A stretch of 64,000 nucleotides of DNA from an uncultured Clostridia bacterium (GCA_934120045.1 CAKOTF010000004.1:77857-141856), one strand, 5' to 3'; numbered from the stretch's first letter, positions 44,171-54,119 are shown. Translations and numbers: made by a program. Notes: a model not told the origin generated them from the letters alone.

Positions 44171-45814
44171 ATGGAAGAATGCAAAAGTATTATTGTAAGA
44201 TCAAAGAAAAAAGATAAATTATATATGTTTTTTAAGATTTTATTAGCAACTATTTTTTCAATTACAATTTTTTTAGATAGTAAACTAGTATTTGTAAAAA
44301 ATATAAGAGGATCAGCTAGTGAAATTTATTTTTCTAGTACAAGTATAAAAGATATTATAATTTTTATTATAACTTGGATATTAAGTTTTGTGGCATTATC
44401 AATTATAGATTTATTGATACCAAAAATAGAAAATAAAATTTGTTTAAATGATAAAGGAAAAGAAAAAAAGAAGAGAGTATTTTGGATTACATTTGGAATT
44501 TTGATACTGTTATGGATGCCATATATATTAACATATTTTCCAGGTGGAATATTTTCAGATACACAAGTAAGTATAAAACAATGTATACACATGTTACAAT
44601 ATGATAACAAAAATCCAATAGCATATACATTTTTAATAAAAATATGTTTAGCTATTGGAGATATATTTAATAGTTCACAGGTAGGAATTGATGTTTTTGG
44701 AATTTGCCAAATTACAATTATGGCTGGAATATTATCATATTTTATATATTGGTTATATAAAAAGAATTTTTCAAATACAGTTTTAGTTTTAATTACATTA
44801 TTTTTTGGAATCTTCAAATTAATACCAATGTATGCACTTTCAATATGGAAAGATACACCATATTGTTTAGCACTATTTTTATATATGCTAAATATAGCAG
44901 AAATTGTATATCAAGATGGTAAGAATTTAAATACTGTGAAAGAGATGATTATTTATTCAGTGTTATTTATTGCAGTAGCCTTTTTAAGAAATAATGGATT
45001 ATATGTTGCTATTGCGACAGCAGTATTAATTTTATTAGTATATAGAAAAAAGAAAATATGGAAATTTACAATATCATCAATAGCTACAATAATATTAGTA
45101 CTTATAATTCAAGGACCAATATTTACAAAATTGGAATTAAAAGATACTCAAGGTGGATGGAATGCTGTTATGGTAAATCAAATATTTTATGTAAAAGTAA
45201 TGGATGGAAATATAACAGAAGAGCAAAATAAAGTTATAGAAAAGATGTGTGAACCTAATAAATTAAAAGAAAAATATTCACCAATATTATTAGATGCAAC
45301 AACAATAAATCCAGAATTTGATAATGGATATATAGTTCAAAACTTAGCTGAAGTAAAAAAAGTTTGGAAAGAACTATTTATTCAAAATCCTAAATTATAT
45401 GTACAAGCATTTTTATTAAACACAATTGGTTTTTGGGATGTTAATAAAGTATTACTAGATGCATATATGTCAGATTTTATGTGGATTGGAACAGAAGATA
45501 TAATAAATGTCCATCAAACAAATATAATAGAAGAAGTAACAGGAACATCTATAAAAGAAAAAATAAAAGTAAGAAAATTATATAGTTCAGCAATATTTTT
45601 ATTTTTTATGCTAACATCAATGGTTTATTCAATAAAAAATAAACGATATAAAAATTTATTGATATATTTACCAGCATTATTTACATGGGGAACAATAATG
45701 TTAGCAACACCAATAGCATTTAGTATGAGATATGTATACATCTTAGTATTAATAGTGCCAATGGATTTTGTTATACCATTTTTATCAAAAGATAATAGTG
45801 AGGAAAAAATATGA
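44171..45814 (+). CDS. polytopic membrane protein (DUF6020-like, GT-C-like)
   Basis: 547 residues, about 12 membrane helices. The first extracellular loop has PYILTYFPGGIFSDTQVSIKQC (~120-140), with an acidic residue after the first helices as in GT-C-fold lipid-sugar-dependent transferases, and another loop (~330-430) between the two helix blocks. I recall this layout from DUF6020 proteins in Firmicutes glycan clusters. It could be a GT-C transferase or polymerase. Ends with an ATGA overlap with the next gene. Confidence 0.65.
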   Translation: MEECKSIIVRSKKKDKLYMFFKILLATIFSITIFLDSKLVFVKNIRGSASEIYFSSTSIKDIIIFIITWILSFVALSIIDLLIPKIENKICLNDKGKEKKKRVFWITFGILILLWMPYILTYFPGGIFSDTQVSIKQCIHMLQYDNKNPIAYTFLIKICLAIGDIFNSSQVGIDVFGICQITIMAGILSYFIYWLYKKNFSNTVLVLITLFFGIFKLIPMYALSIWKDTPYCLALFLYMLNIAEIVYQDGKNLNTVKEMIIYSVLFIAVAFLRNNGLYVAIATAVLILLVYRKKKIWKFTISSIATIILVLIIQGPIFTKLELKDTQGGWNAVMVNQIFYVKVMDGNITEEQNKVIEKMCEPNKLKEKYSPILLDATTINPEFDNGYIVQNLAEVKKVWKELFIQNPKLYVQAFLLNTIGFWDVNKVLLDAYMSDFMWIGTEDIINVHQTNIIEEVTGTSIKEKIKVRKLYSSAIFLFFMLTSMVYSIKNKRYKNLLIYLPALFTWGTIMLATPIAFSMRYVYILVLIVPMDFVIPFLSKDNSEEKI

Positions 45815-46497
45815 AAGTTTTAATAATAATACCAGCATATAATGAAGCTGAAAACATAGAAAAGACAGTAAATGATGTTATTAAAAATACAAATTATGAT
45901 TATATAGTTGTAAATGATTGTTCAAAAGACAATACAAAAGAAATTTGTGAAAAAAATAATTTTAATATGTTGTCATTACCTATAAATTATGGCTTAACTA
46001 GTGGAATACAAATTGGAATGAAATATGCTTATAAAAATAATTATGATATTGCAATACAATTTGATGGAGATGGACAACACCAAGCTAAATATTTAAAAGA
46101 TTTAGTAAAAGAAATTGAAGATGAAAATGCCAATATAGTAATAGGTTCTAGATTTGTAACGGAAAAGAAACCATTTACAGCAAGAATGTTAGGAAGTAGA
46201 ATAATAGCATTTTTTACTAAAATTACAACAGGAAAAACAATAAAAGATACAACATCTGGTATGAGAGCATATGACAAAAATGCAATAAAAGAATTTGTAA
46301 CAAATACAAGTTTAACACCAGAACCAGATACAATGGTGTATATGTTAAAAAAAGGTTTAAAAATAAAAGAAGTCCAAGTTGAAATGAAAGAAAGAGAATT
46401 TGGAAAAAGTTATTTAACTCCAATAAAATCTATGAAATATATGGTAAATATGATATTCTCAATTGTATTTATAAGAGCAATAACAAGAAAAAAGTAA
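45811..46497 (+). CDS. DPM1-like GT2 (lipid-phosphate sugar synthase)
   Basis: 228 residues. VLIIIPAYNEAENIEKTVNDVI, VVNDCSKDNT, QFDGDGQHQAKYL and the TSGMRAYDKNA motif match dolichol-phosphate mannose/glucose synthase-type enzymes, which charge undecaprenyl phosphate with one sugar. It has no C-terminal membrane helices. DUF2304 and a GtrA protein follow, the usual set for lipid-linked sugar side-chain addition. Start ATG overlaps the previous stop (ATGA). Confidence 0.9.
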   Translation: MKVLIIIPAYNEAENIEKTVNDVIKNTNYDYIVVNDCSKDNTKEICEKNNFNMLSLPINYGLTSGIQIGMKYAYKNNYDIAIQFDGDGQHQAKYLKDLVKEIEDENANIVIGSRFVTEKKPFTARMLGSRIIAFFTKITTGKTIKDTTSGMRAYDKNAIKEFVTNTSLTPEPDTMVYMLKKGLKIKEVQVEMKEREFGKSYLTPIKSMKYMVNMIFSIVFIRAITRKK

Positions 46498-46510
46498 GAG
46501 GTGAAAATTA

Positions 46511-46858
46511 ATGTCAGTAACATTAAGAGTAATATTAATAATAAGTTCATTTATAGCATTTTATTTGTGTATAACAAAAATAAAAAAATCACAATTGAAA
46601 GTAGAAAACTCAGTAACATGGATGTTGGGATGTATAATTTTAATATTAATGAGCATATTTCCAAACGTAGTTGTATGGATATCAGAAAAATTAGGATTTG
46701 TGGCACCTGTAAATTTTATATTTTTTGTGATGATAGCATTTTTACTAATGCAAACATTTATAGATAATATTCATATAACATCATTAAATGAAAAAATAAA
46801 AGATTTAGACCATTATATTGCATTAAAAGAAAAAGAAGAGAAAGATTTAAATAAATAA
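46511..46858 (+). CDS. DUF2304 membrane protein
   Basis: 115 residues with three helices (~5-20, 34-53, 64-84) and a charged C-terminal coil (SLNEKIKDLDHYIALKEKEE), the pattern of DUF2304. These small proteins are found next to DPM1-like GT2 genes, as here, and are thought to assist them. AAGAGGTG precedes the ATG. Confidence 0.85.
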   Translation: MSVTLRVILIISSFIAFYLCITKIKKSQLKVENSVTWMLGCIILILMSIFPNVVVWISEKLGFVAPVNFIFFVMIAFLLMQTFIDNIHITSLNEKIKDLDHYIALKEKEEKDLNK

Positions 46859-46885
46859 TTACAAAATAAAGGAATGTAATAAAAA

Positions 46886-48916
46886 ATGAACAAAATAAAA
46901 GAATTATATCAAAAATATAAAGAAATAATAAATTACTTAATATTTGGGGTATTAACAACAGTTGTATCATTAGTAACATATTATATATGTGTTTTCACAG
47001 TTTTAGATCCAGATAATGCTATTCAATTACAAATTGCTAATGTAATTTCTTGGATTATAAGTGTTGCATTTGCATATATCACAAATAGAAAATTTGTATT
47101 TGAAAGTAATGAAGCAAATAAAATAAAAGAAGCAACTAAATTTGTAACTTCAAGAATAGCTACATTATTAATGGATATGGTGATAATGTGTGTTGGGGTA
47201 ACAACGTTAAAATTTAATGATAAAATTATGAAACTAGTATCACAAGTAGTTGTAATTGTAATGAATTATATATTAAGCAAATTAATAGTATTTAAAAAAA
47301 AAAGTCAGTCAAAAATGGAGATAAGAAGTAAGTTAATAAAATTAATGACAATTTGTTTTTCTATAGTATTTTTAATTGCATTATTAAATACAATATTTTT
47401 TAATAGAACTACACAAATTAATTATAGTGTTTTATGTATGAGTGTATTGTTAGTATTATCATATATCTTAATATATATAGCTTATAAAAAAATTCAGAAA
47501 ACTGAATTTAAAAAGGAGCCTACAAAGTTTCAATTTGTGATATTTATAGTAATAATATTTATATTACAGATTGTTTTTGCTATATTAACATTTGCAACTT
47601 GTGGTTGGGATTGTGGAATAGTTATGGAAAATGCCTATGAATTAGTAGTTAATAATGATATAAATATTTATTATTTTTCAAGATGTCCTAATAATATAGG
47701 AATGTTATTAATTGCTACATATATAATAAGATTTATTAGTTTATTTGGTACACCAACAATAGAACAAGCATATTTATTTACAATCATATTTAATATAATA
47801 ATAGTGGATATATCAGCAATTTTAACATTTAAGATATGCAAAAAATTATTTGGAAACAAAATTTGTTATTTCTCAAGTTTATTTATAATACCTTTAATAA
47901 TGTTTTTACCATATATTATAATACCATATACAGATACTATAAGTATGGTATTTCCAATACTTATATTTTATTTATATATAAAAATAAAAGAAGAGAAGAA
48001 CGAAAACAAAAGAGCTTTTTTTACAATATTAGAAGGAATGCTTACAATATTAGGATATTATATAAAACCAACAATAGTTATAGTTGTTATAGCAATATGT
48101 ATTGTAGAAATACTAAGATGTAAAAAAATAAAAATGATAAATCTTATTAATATAATATCATTATTTGCAATTGGATGTATGATTTCATATATGTCGTATT
48201 CATATATAAAAAATAAAAATTTAGGAAACATGATAAGAGAAGAAGATTATGAAGAATATGAAATGCCTATGACACACTTCTTAAAAATTGGTTTAAAAGA
48301 AGTTGATAGTGCAACTGATTTACCTGTAAAAAATAGAATGCTTTATGGAACATATAATGATGAAGATGTAATAACAACCATGGAAAATGATGGAAAGAAT
48401 GCAAAGGTAAAAGAAAATTTAGAAACAGTCAAACAAAGGTTAAAAGATTATAAATTAACTGGATATATAAAATTTCTATATAATAAAGGAAATTGGATTT
48501 TGGCGGATGGAACATTTTTCTTTGGACAAGAAGGATCTTTTTGGACATCAGAACATTATAATAAAACTAAATTAGGAGTTTTATTACAACAATTAATAAA
48601 TAATAGAACTAATAAATATCAAAAGATAACTGCTAATGTATTTCAAACAGTTTGGCTATTAATATTATTAGGATTAGTTTGCTCATATACAAAAAAAGAT
48701 GAAAACGATTATTTGATAATATCCAAAATTACAATTATAGGTATAGTATTGTTTTTATTATTATTTGAAGGAAGATCTAGATATTTAGTAAATCACATTC
48801 CAATTTTTATAATAGTTGGAATATATGGATTAATAAATAGTTTTGAAAAGCTAGAGGAAATTAGAAGAAAAAAGCAAAAAATGATATCTAGCAAGGGAGA
48901 AAACGAAAATGAGTAA
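46886..48916 (+). CDS. GtrA flippase-like domain fused to GT-C-like membrane transferase
   Basis: 676 residues. Residues ~1-145 form a GtrA domain: four helices with YLIFGVLTTVVSLVTYYI and SWIISVAFAYITNRKFVF, the family linked to flipping undecaprenyl-phosphate-sugar. From ~150 a second block of about ten helices with a large loop after a CGWDCGI segment (~235) and a C-terminal soluble loop (~440-550) resembles PMT/GT39-type GT-C enzymes. One protein may carry both flipping and transfer. It overlaps the next GT2 by 8 bases. Confidence 0.8.
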   Translation: MNKIKELYQKYKEIINYLIFGVLTTVVSLVTYYICVFTVLDPDNAIQLQIANVISWIISVAFAYITNRKFVFESNEANKIKEATKFVTSRIATLLMDMVIMCVGVTTLKFNDKIMKLVSQVVVIVMNYILSKLIVFKKKSQSKMEIRSKLIKLMTICFSIVFLIALLNTIFFNRTTQINYSVLCMSVLLVLSYILIYIAYKKIQKTEFKKEPTKFQFVIFIVIIFILQIVFAILTFATCGWDCGIVMENAYELVVNNDINIYYFSRCPNNIGMLLIATYIIRFISLFGTPTIEQAYLFTIIFNIIIVDISAILTFKICKKLFGNKICYFSSLFIIPLIMFLPYIIIPYTDTISMVFPILIFYLYIKIKEEKNENKRAFFTILEGMLTILGYYIKPTIVIVVIAICIVEILRCKKIKMINLINIISLFAIGCMISYMSYSYIKNKNLGNMIREEDYEEYEMPMTHFLKIGLKEVDSATDLPVKNRMLYGTYNDEDVITTMENDGKNAKVKENLETVKQRLKDYKLTGYIKFLYNKGNWILADGTFFFGQEGSFWTSEHYNKTKLGVLLQQLINNRTNKYQKITANVFQTVWLLILLGLVCSYTKKDENDYLIISKITIIGIVLFLLLFEGRSRYLVNHIPIFIIVGIYGLINSFEKLEEIRRKKQKMISSKGENENE

Positions 48917-49946
48917 TTATAAATTATCAATTGTAGCAGCTGTATATAATTTAGAAAAATATTTACCAAGATGTTTAGATGCACTAGTAAATCAGACTTT
49001 ACAAGAAATTGAAATATTATGTGTAGATGATGGTTCAACAGACTCTGCACCACAAATAATAGATGAATATGCAAAAAAATATCCAAATAAAGTAAAAGCC
49101 TTCCATAAACCAAATGGAGGAGAATTTACAACGAGAAATTATGGACTTGAAAGAGCAACAGGAGAATATGTAACATTTGTGGACACAGATGACTATGTAG
49201 AAAAAACATGGGCTGAAAAATTGTATAATATAGCAAAAAAAAATGATGCAGATATGGCAGTATGTGGATTTGAAAGAATAGACTTAAATACAAATAAAGT
49301 TGTTTCACAAAATATGACAAACTTTGGACGAGTTGTAAAAACAATTGATGGAAAAAATGACTTTACATTATTTATAAATCCAGCACCTTGGAACAAAATA
49401 TATAAAAGAGAAAAGGTACAAGACTTAAGATTTTTATCATTTAGAGGATTTAATGATGCAATGTTTTTAGCTAGTTGTTATACTAGAATGAATAAAATTG
49501 CATTTGAACCAGAAGTATTATATCATTACTACTTAAGATATGATTCACAAATACACACAGTAAATAAGCAAGATGTTGAGAATTTGAAGAGATATTTATT
49601 AGAAGTAAAAAAATTATATATACAAACAAATAAATATGAAGAAATGAAATATATTTTAGATACATTTGCATTTCTTCATTTAGGAACATCTGTAATGTAT
49701 AGAGTTTCATATGATAAAACAGTAAATATGAAAGATATGTTAAAAGAAACGATAAGTTATTTAGACACAAATTTTGGAAATTGGAGAAAATCACCATTTT
49801 TAAAATTTGGATATTCAATAAAAAGAGGATTCAAACATATAGCATTATGGGGAGTAGCATTATTATATAAAATGAAATTACCTATGATATATATTAATAC
49901 ATATCGTTTTCTAATAGATAAACTAAAAATAGATATCAAATTTTAA
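48909..49946 (+). CDS. family 2 glycosyltransferase (EpsJ/WfgS-like)
   Basis: 345 residues. LSIVAAVYNLEKYLPRCLDALVNQTL, CVDDGSTDSAP and FVDTDDYVE (DxD, ~92-100) are typical. The middle has a conserved APWNKIYKRE segment, seen in capsular transferases such as EpsJ. The C-terminus ends with an amphipathic stretch. It overlaps the upstream gene, so it is translated with it. Confidence 0.88.
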   Translation: MSNYKLSIVAAVYNLEKYLPRCLDALVNQTLQEIEILCVDDGSTDSAPQIIDEYAKKYPNKVKAFHKPNGGEFTTRNYGLERATGEYVTFVDTDDYVEKTWAEKLYNIAKKNDADMAVCGFERIDLNTNKVVSQNMTNFGRVVKTIDGKNDFTLFINPAPWNKIYKREKVQDLRFLSFRGFNDAMFLASCYTRMNKIAFEPEVLYHYYLRYDSQIHTVNKQDVENLKRYLLEVKKLYIQTNKYEEMKYILDTFAFLHLGTSVMYRVSYDKTVNMKDMLKETISYLDTNFGNWRKSPFLKFGYSIKRGFKHIALWGVALLYKMKLPMIYINTYRFLIDKLKIDIKF

Positions 49947-49980
49947 TAAAATACAAACCGTAGGAAGGAAAATACTAAAA

Positions 49981-51261
49981 ATGGAAAAAGAGAATGTACA
50001 ATTTAGAAAAAACTTTATATGGAATGTTTTAGGAACAGGATTAAATGCATTTAATTCACTATTTTTTATGATAATAGTTACAAGATTAAATGGAATAGAT
50101 CAAGCTGGAATATTTACAATTGCTTTTTCAACAGCATGTATAATATATTATGTTGGAGTATATGCTGGAAGAATTTATCAAGTAACAGAATTAAATAAAG
50201 AAATAACAGATAAGGAATTTATAGTAAATAGGGCAATAAGTACAATATTGATGTTAATACTTGTTATATTATTTTCAGTAATAAGAGGATATAATTTATA
50301 TAAATCAACAATGTTTTTATTGCTTACATTATATAGAGCATTAGAAGCATTTAGTGATGTTTTATATGGAATATTGCAAAAAAATAATAGACTAGAAATA
50401 GTAGGAAAATCATTTTTTTTGAAAGCACTATTTTCAGTAATATTATTTTTTATAATAGACTATATTACAAAAAATATGATTATATCTACAATATCAATAA
50501 TACTTGTTAATATAATCATATTAATGGTTTTTGATTTAAAAAATGTATTAAAATTTGTAGATTTAAAAACAAAAGTAAAAAAAGAAAATATTTTAAAAAT
50601 ATTCAAATCAGGATTTTTTACATTTGCAATATCATTTTTAGGAGTATATATATTAAATGCACCTAAATATGCAATTGATAGTTTTTTAGCAGAAAATTAT
50701 CAAACAATATTTGGAATTATAGTAATGCCTGCAACAGTTATAGGATTAGTTGCACAATTTTTAATACATCCATATTTGAATACAATAGTGGAACTATATA
50801 AGAATAGAGATTTGAAAAAATTAAATAAACTTATTCTAAAATTAATATTTATGATAGTAGCATTTGGAATTATATCATCATTATTAGCATATTTCTTAGG
50901 ACCAGAAGTTTTAGGATTAGTATATGGAATTGATTTAAAAGCATATAGAGTAGGTTTGTTGATTATTATAATATCAGCAACATTATATACAATAGGAGTA
51001 ATATATTCATCAGTATTAACAGCTGTAAGAGAAACATTCTCACAATTTATAGCATATATAATTATATCTCTATTTGCAATTGTGTGCTCAAATATATTAA
51101 CAAAGCAAAAAGGAATGAATGGGGCTGTAATAGCATATTTTGCAATAATGGCATTACAATTTATAATTTATACAACATATACAAACATAAAATTAAGAAA
51201 AATCTTTAATAAAGAGGAAGAAAATGAGTATATAGCATATTATAAAGAAAGGAAAAATTAA
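49981..51261 (+). CDS. Wzx-like polysaccharide flippase
   Basis: 426 residues with about 12 membrane helices, of the MOP (MATE/MurJ/Wzx) exporter superfamily: FRKNFIWNVLGTGLNAFNSLFFMIIVTRL near the start, charged residues between helices and the LVYGIDLKAYRVG segment. It would flip a lipid-linked oligosaccharide. A Wzm/Wzt exporter is in the same run, so two export routes coexist. The stop TAA shares its last base with the following ATG. Confidence 0.85.
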   Translation: MEKENVQFRKNFIWNVLGTGLNAFNSLFFMIIVTRLNGIDQAGIFTIAFSTACIIYYVGVYAGRIYQVTELNKEITDKEFIVNRAISTILMLILVILFSVIRGYNLYKSTMFLLLTLYRALEAFSDVLYGILQKNNRLEIVGKSFFLKALFSVILFFIIDYITKNMIISTISIILVNIIILMVFDLKNVLKFVDLKTKVKKENILKIFKSGFFTFAISFLGVYILNAPKYAIDSFLAENYQTIFGIIVMPATVIGLVAQFLIHPYLNTIVELYKNRDLKKLNKLILKLIFMIVAFGIISSLLAYFLGPEVLGLVYGIDLKAYRVGLLIIIISATLYTIGVIYSSVLTAVRETFSQFIAYIIISLFAIVCSNILTKQKGMNGAVIAYFAIMALQFIIYTTYTNIKLRKIFNKEEENEYIAYYKERKN

Positions 51262-53198
51262 TGATGAAGAAAATAATAAAAGTATTTTTTTGTATTTTAA
51301 CATGTTTAATTATTAGCATTCCTCAAATATATGCAAAAGAAAGTAAAACAACAAAAGAATTGAGTGAAGCTGTTGAAGAAAAGAAAGATGAAAAGATTGA
51401 AGAGTCATTGGATAAAGGAAAAAAAGAAGTTACAGAAGAAACTGTAGAACAATCTGTACTTGAAACTATTAAAAAACCAGCAGAAGTAACCTCAAATGGA
51501 ACTACAGAATTGCCAAAAACAGAATCTACAAGTGAAACAGAAGAAAAGCCAGATGAAGAACCAGAAAAAGAACCAAGTATTTGTTATACAACACATATAC
51601 AAGATATAGGTTGGCAAAATCAGGTTAAAGATGGAAAAATGGCAGGGACAGAAGGACAAGCCAAAAGACTTGAAGCAATAAAAATTACTTTAAAAGATTT
51701 AAGTGGTGTAAAAATAAAATATCAAACACATATCCAAGACATAGGTTGGCAAGATTGGAAATATGATGGAACATTAGCTGGAACAGAGGGACAATCTAAA
51801 AGATTAGAAGCAATAAAGATTGAACTAGAAGAAAGTGATAAATATTCAATAATGTATAGAGTACATATCCAAGATATAGGTTGGCAAGATTGGAGATATG
51901 ATGGAGAAAAAGCAGGAACAGAAGGACAATCAAAAAGGCTTGAAGCAATTCAAATAAAAATAGTTGATAAACAAACAAGTATATCAGTAAATTATAGTGT
52001 ACATGTGCAAGATATAGGCTGGCAAAATTGGAAAACAGAAGAAAAAATAGCAGGAACAGAAGGTCAGTCAAAAAGATTAGAAGCAATTAAAATTGAATTA
52101 TTAACAAATATAAAAAATCTAAAATTAAAATATAGAGTGCACATTCAAGATATAGGTTGGCAAGATTGGAAAGACAGTGAAGAAATGGCAGGAACAGAAG
52201 GTCAGTCCAAAAGACTAGAGGCAATTCAAATGAAACTTGAAAATACACAAGATTATTCAATTGAATACAGAGTACATGTACAAGATATAGGCTGGCAAGA
52301 TTGGGTAAAAGATGGAAAAACATCTGGTACAGAAGGGCAATCCAAAAGATTAGAAGCAATTCAAATAAGAATTATTTCAAAAGAAAATGATTCAGATTTA
52401 CAAGAAGAGCCTAAATTTGAACGACAAGAAGGAACATATGGAAAAACAGGTCTAAATGTGGCTGATAAAGGTGGAAGTGAATTAAAATATTTAAAATATG
52501 GTGCAGGAAAAAATGTGTTTTTTGCAACATTTGCAATACATGGCTATGAAGACAAATGGGATAAAGATGGATATGAACTTATCGAAATAGCAAACAATTT
52601 TTATAATAAGCTTTTAGAAGACAAAGATTATGATTTAGCTGAAAAATGGACAATATATATTTTCCCAGGAGTAAATCAAGATGGATTACAAGAAGGAAGC
52701 ACAAATAATGGACCTGGAAGAACAACATTATATAGTCAAGCACCACAAAATAAAGGAATAGACCTAAATAGATGTTGGCAGATTGGAAGTACATATGAAA
52801 AATTTACATCTGATAGAAATTATAATGGAGACACAGGTTTCCAAGCTTATGAAGCACAAGCATTAAGAGATTTTATGTTAAAAAATAAATCAAAGGATGG
52901 ACAAACAATATTAGTTGATTTACATGGTTGGACACAACAATTAATAGGTGATGAAAATATTTGTTCTTATTATGAACAACAATTTCCTGAAAATAATAAA
53001 AGATCTGTTGGAAGATATGGTTCTGGATATATGATTAGTTGGGGAAGAACTTATTTAGGTTCACAAGGAAGACCAGCTAAAACAGCATTAATAGAACTTC
53101 CAAGAGATGGTGTGAAAAATCATCAATCAGTAATAGATAAAGATTTTTCAAATAGATATATAAATGCAACAATGAAAATGTTAGAAAAAATTATTTAA
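51261..53198 (+). CDS. secreted ChW-repeat M14 carboxypeptidase-like enzyme
   Basis: 645 residues. A signal peptide (~1-25) is followed by an acidic, low-complexity linker (~26-105), then six ChW repeats (~108-373) each with HIQDIGWQ..., AGTEGQSKRLEAI. These bind the cell surface in Clostridia. The C-terminal M14 metallopeptidase domain has zinc ligands His427 and Glu430 (AIHGYED) and His555 (VDLHG), an LNR substrate motif, and catalytic Glu612 (LIELPRDG). It probably cleaves peptidoglycan stem peptides or a surface polymer. Last gene of the long glycan run; a hairpin follows. Confidence 0.88.
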   Translation: MMKKIIKVFFCILTCLIISIPQIYAKESKTTKELSEAVEEKKDEKIEESLDKGKKEVTEETVEQSVLETIKKPAEVTSNGTTELPKTESTSETEEKPDEEPEKEPSICYTTHIQDIGWQNQVKDGKMAGTEGQAKRLEAIKITLKDLSGVKIKYQTHIQDIGWQDWKYDGTLAGTEGQSKRLEAIKIELEESDKYSIMYRVHIQDIGWQDWRYDGEKAGTEGQSKRLEAIQIKIVDKQTSISVNYSVHVQDIGWQNWKTEEKIAGTEGQSKRLEAIKIELLTNIKNLKLKYRVHIQDIGWQDWKDSEEMAGTEGQSKRLEAIQMKLENTQDYSIEYRVHVQDIGWQDWVKDGKTSGTEGQSKRLEAIQIRIISKENDSDLQEEPKFERQEGTYGKTGLNVADKGGSELKYLKYGAGKNVFFATFAIHGYEDKWDKDGYELIEIANNFYNKLLEDKDYDLAEKWTIYIFPGVNQDGLQEGSTNNGPGRTTLYSQAPQNKGIDLNRCWQIGSTYEKFTSDRNYNGDTGFQAYEAQALRDFMLKNKSKDGQTILVDLHGWTQQLIGDENICSYYEQQFPENNKRSVGRYGSGYMISWGRTYLGSQGRPAKTALIELPRDGVKNHQSVIDKDFSNRYINATMKMLEKII

Positions 53199-53205
53199 GA
53201 AAGGA

Positions 53206-53231
53206 AAGGGTTAGTAAAATAGCCCTTTTAA
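53206..53231 (+). terminator. hairpin after the M14 gene
   Basis: AAGGGTTA / TAGCCCTT (one G-T pair), loop GTAAAA, then TTTTAATT. It could terminate, or act in translation of the next gene, whose ribosome site lies just upstream of it. Confidence 0.6.
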
Positions 53232-53238
53232 TTGTAAA

Positions 53239-54054
53239 ATGAAGATAAATAGAAAAAAAGTAATTATATGTATAACAATTTGTATATTAATAATTAATGT
53301 TATTGTAATATGTACTGTAAGAAAAGAAAATAATCCAAAAGAAAATGATAATAATAATTCTAGTGAAAATGTAAAACAAGAAGAAAAAAGTGATGATAAT
53401 AAAGAAAATATAGAAAATGCAGAAAAAGAGATACAAATTACAACATCAACACAAGAAGAAAGCGAAATACCAAATGAAGAGAAAACAGAAATAATTGAAG
53501 AAACAGGAAAGCAAGGAGATTCTGATTTGTATGAAATTCAAGAAGGAGAAGACAGTGTAAAAATTGCAACAATAAAGTCAAGTGTAAAATACAAAGTAGC
53601 ATTTGCAGGAATGATAAAAAATAAAGTACCAGAAAAAGAAAAATTAGATGATATATTAGAAAAAAATCATCCTAAATATGCTGGTATATGGATAAAAAGT
53701 GAAAGTCAGTCTGAGTTTTTGAAATATATTTCTTCAGTAACAAAATCTGAATATGAAATAAATGAAAATGGATATTTAAAAATCAAAAATAGGAAAAATC
53801 AAAATGAGTATGATAAAAAAATAGAAGAAATAATAAATGGCAATAAATTATATATTATTGATATATCAAGCACATGTTATATTGTAGATGAAATAACAGG
53901 AGAAATATTAGATTATAATTTTGAAGATATGGATGAATATCAAACATATCAATATTTTGAAGATGGTGACAAAAAGATTATTTTTATAACTGAAAACCAA
54001 AACAATCAATTAACAGTTAAAGAGATTATCGAAAGTGTAATTGAATTGTTTTAA
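53239..54054 (+). CDS. unknown membrane-anchored acidic protein
   Basis: 271 residues, not recognised. One N-terminal helix (8-27) with no clear cleavage site acts as an anchor; a Glu/Asn/Lys/Ser-rich linker (~30-105) follows; a folded domain (~110-271) has strands such as VKYKVAFAGMIKN, YAGIWIKS and KKIIFITENQN. It lies between two ChW-repeat wall enzymes, so a role at the wall is likely. The ATG at 53239 lacks a nearby ribosome site; AAAGGA at 53200-53205 would be 11 bases away if the hairpin at 53206-53227 folds. Confidence 0.65.
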   Translation: MKINRKKVIICITICILIINVIVICTVRKENNPKENDNNNSSENVKQEEKSDDNKENIENAEKEIQITTSTQEESEIPNEEKTEIIEETGKQGDSDLYEIQEGEDSVKIATIKSSVKYKVAFAGMIKNKVPEKEKLDDILEKNHPKYAGIWIKSESQSEFLKYISSVTKSEYEINENGYLKIKNRKNQNEYDKKIEEIINGNKLYIIDISSTCYIVDEITGEILDYNFEDMDEYQTYQYFEDGDKKIIFITENQNNQLTVKEIIESVIELF

Positions 54055-54072
54055 GAGTGCCAAGATTTTACA

Positions 54073-54101
54073 TTGAATGCACAAAAAGACTATTATATAA
54101 T
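54073..54101 (+). promoter_or_regulatory. promoter of ChW-GH25 gene
   Basis: TTGAAT (54073-54078), 17 bases, TATAAT (54096-54101), 18 bases before the ATG, with AGGAGGTG as ribosome site. Confidence 0.7.
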
Positions 54102-54119
54102 AAAAACAGGAGGTGAAAG

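Noticed and set aside
46501..46767. 88-codon ORF overlapping DUF2304
   Set aside because: Out of frame with the clear DUF2304 gene and starts within its ribosome-site region.
51583..52380. Regularly spaced DNA repeats looking like an array
   Set aside because: They are in-frame ~135-base ChW protein repeats inside a coding gene; length and spacing do not fit CRISPR.
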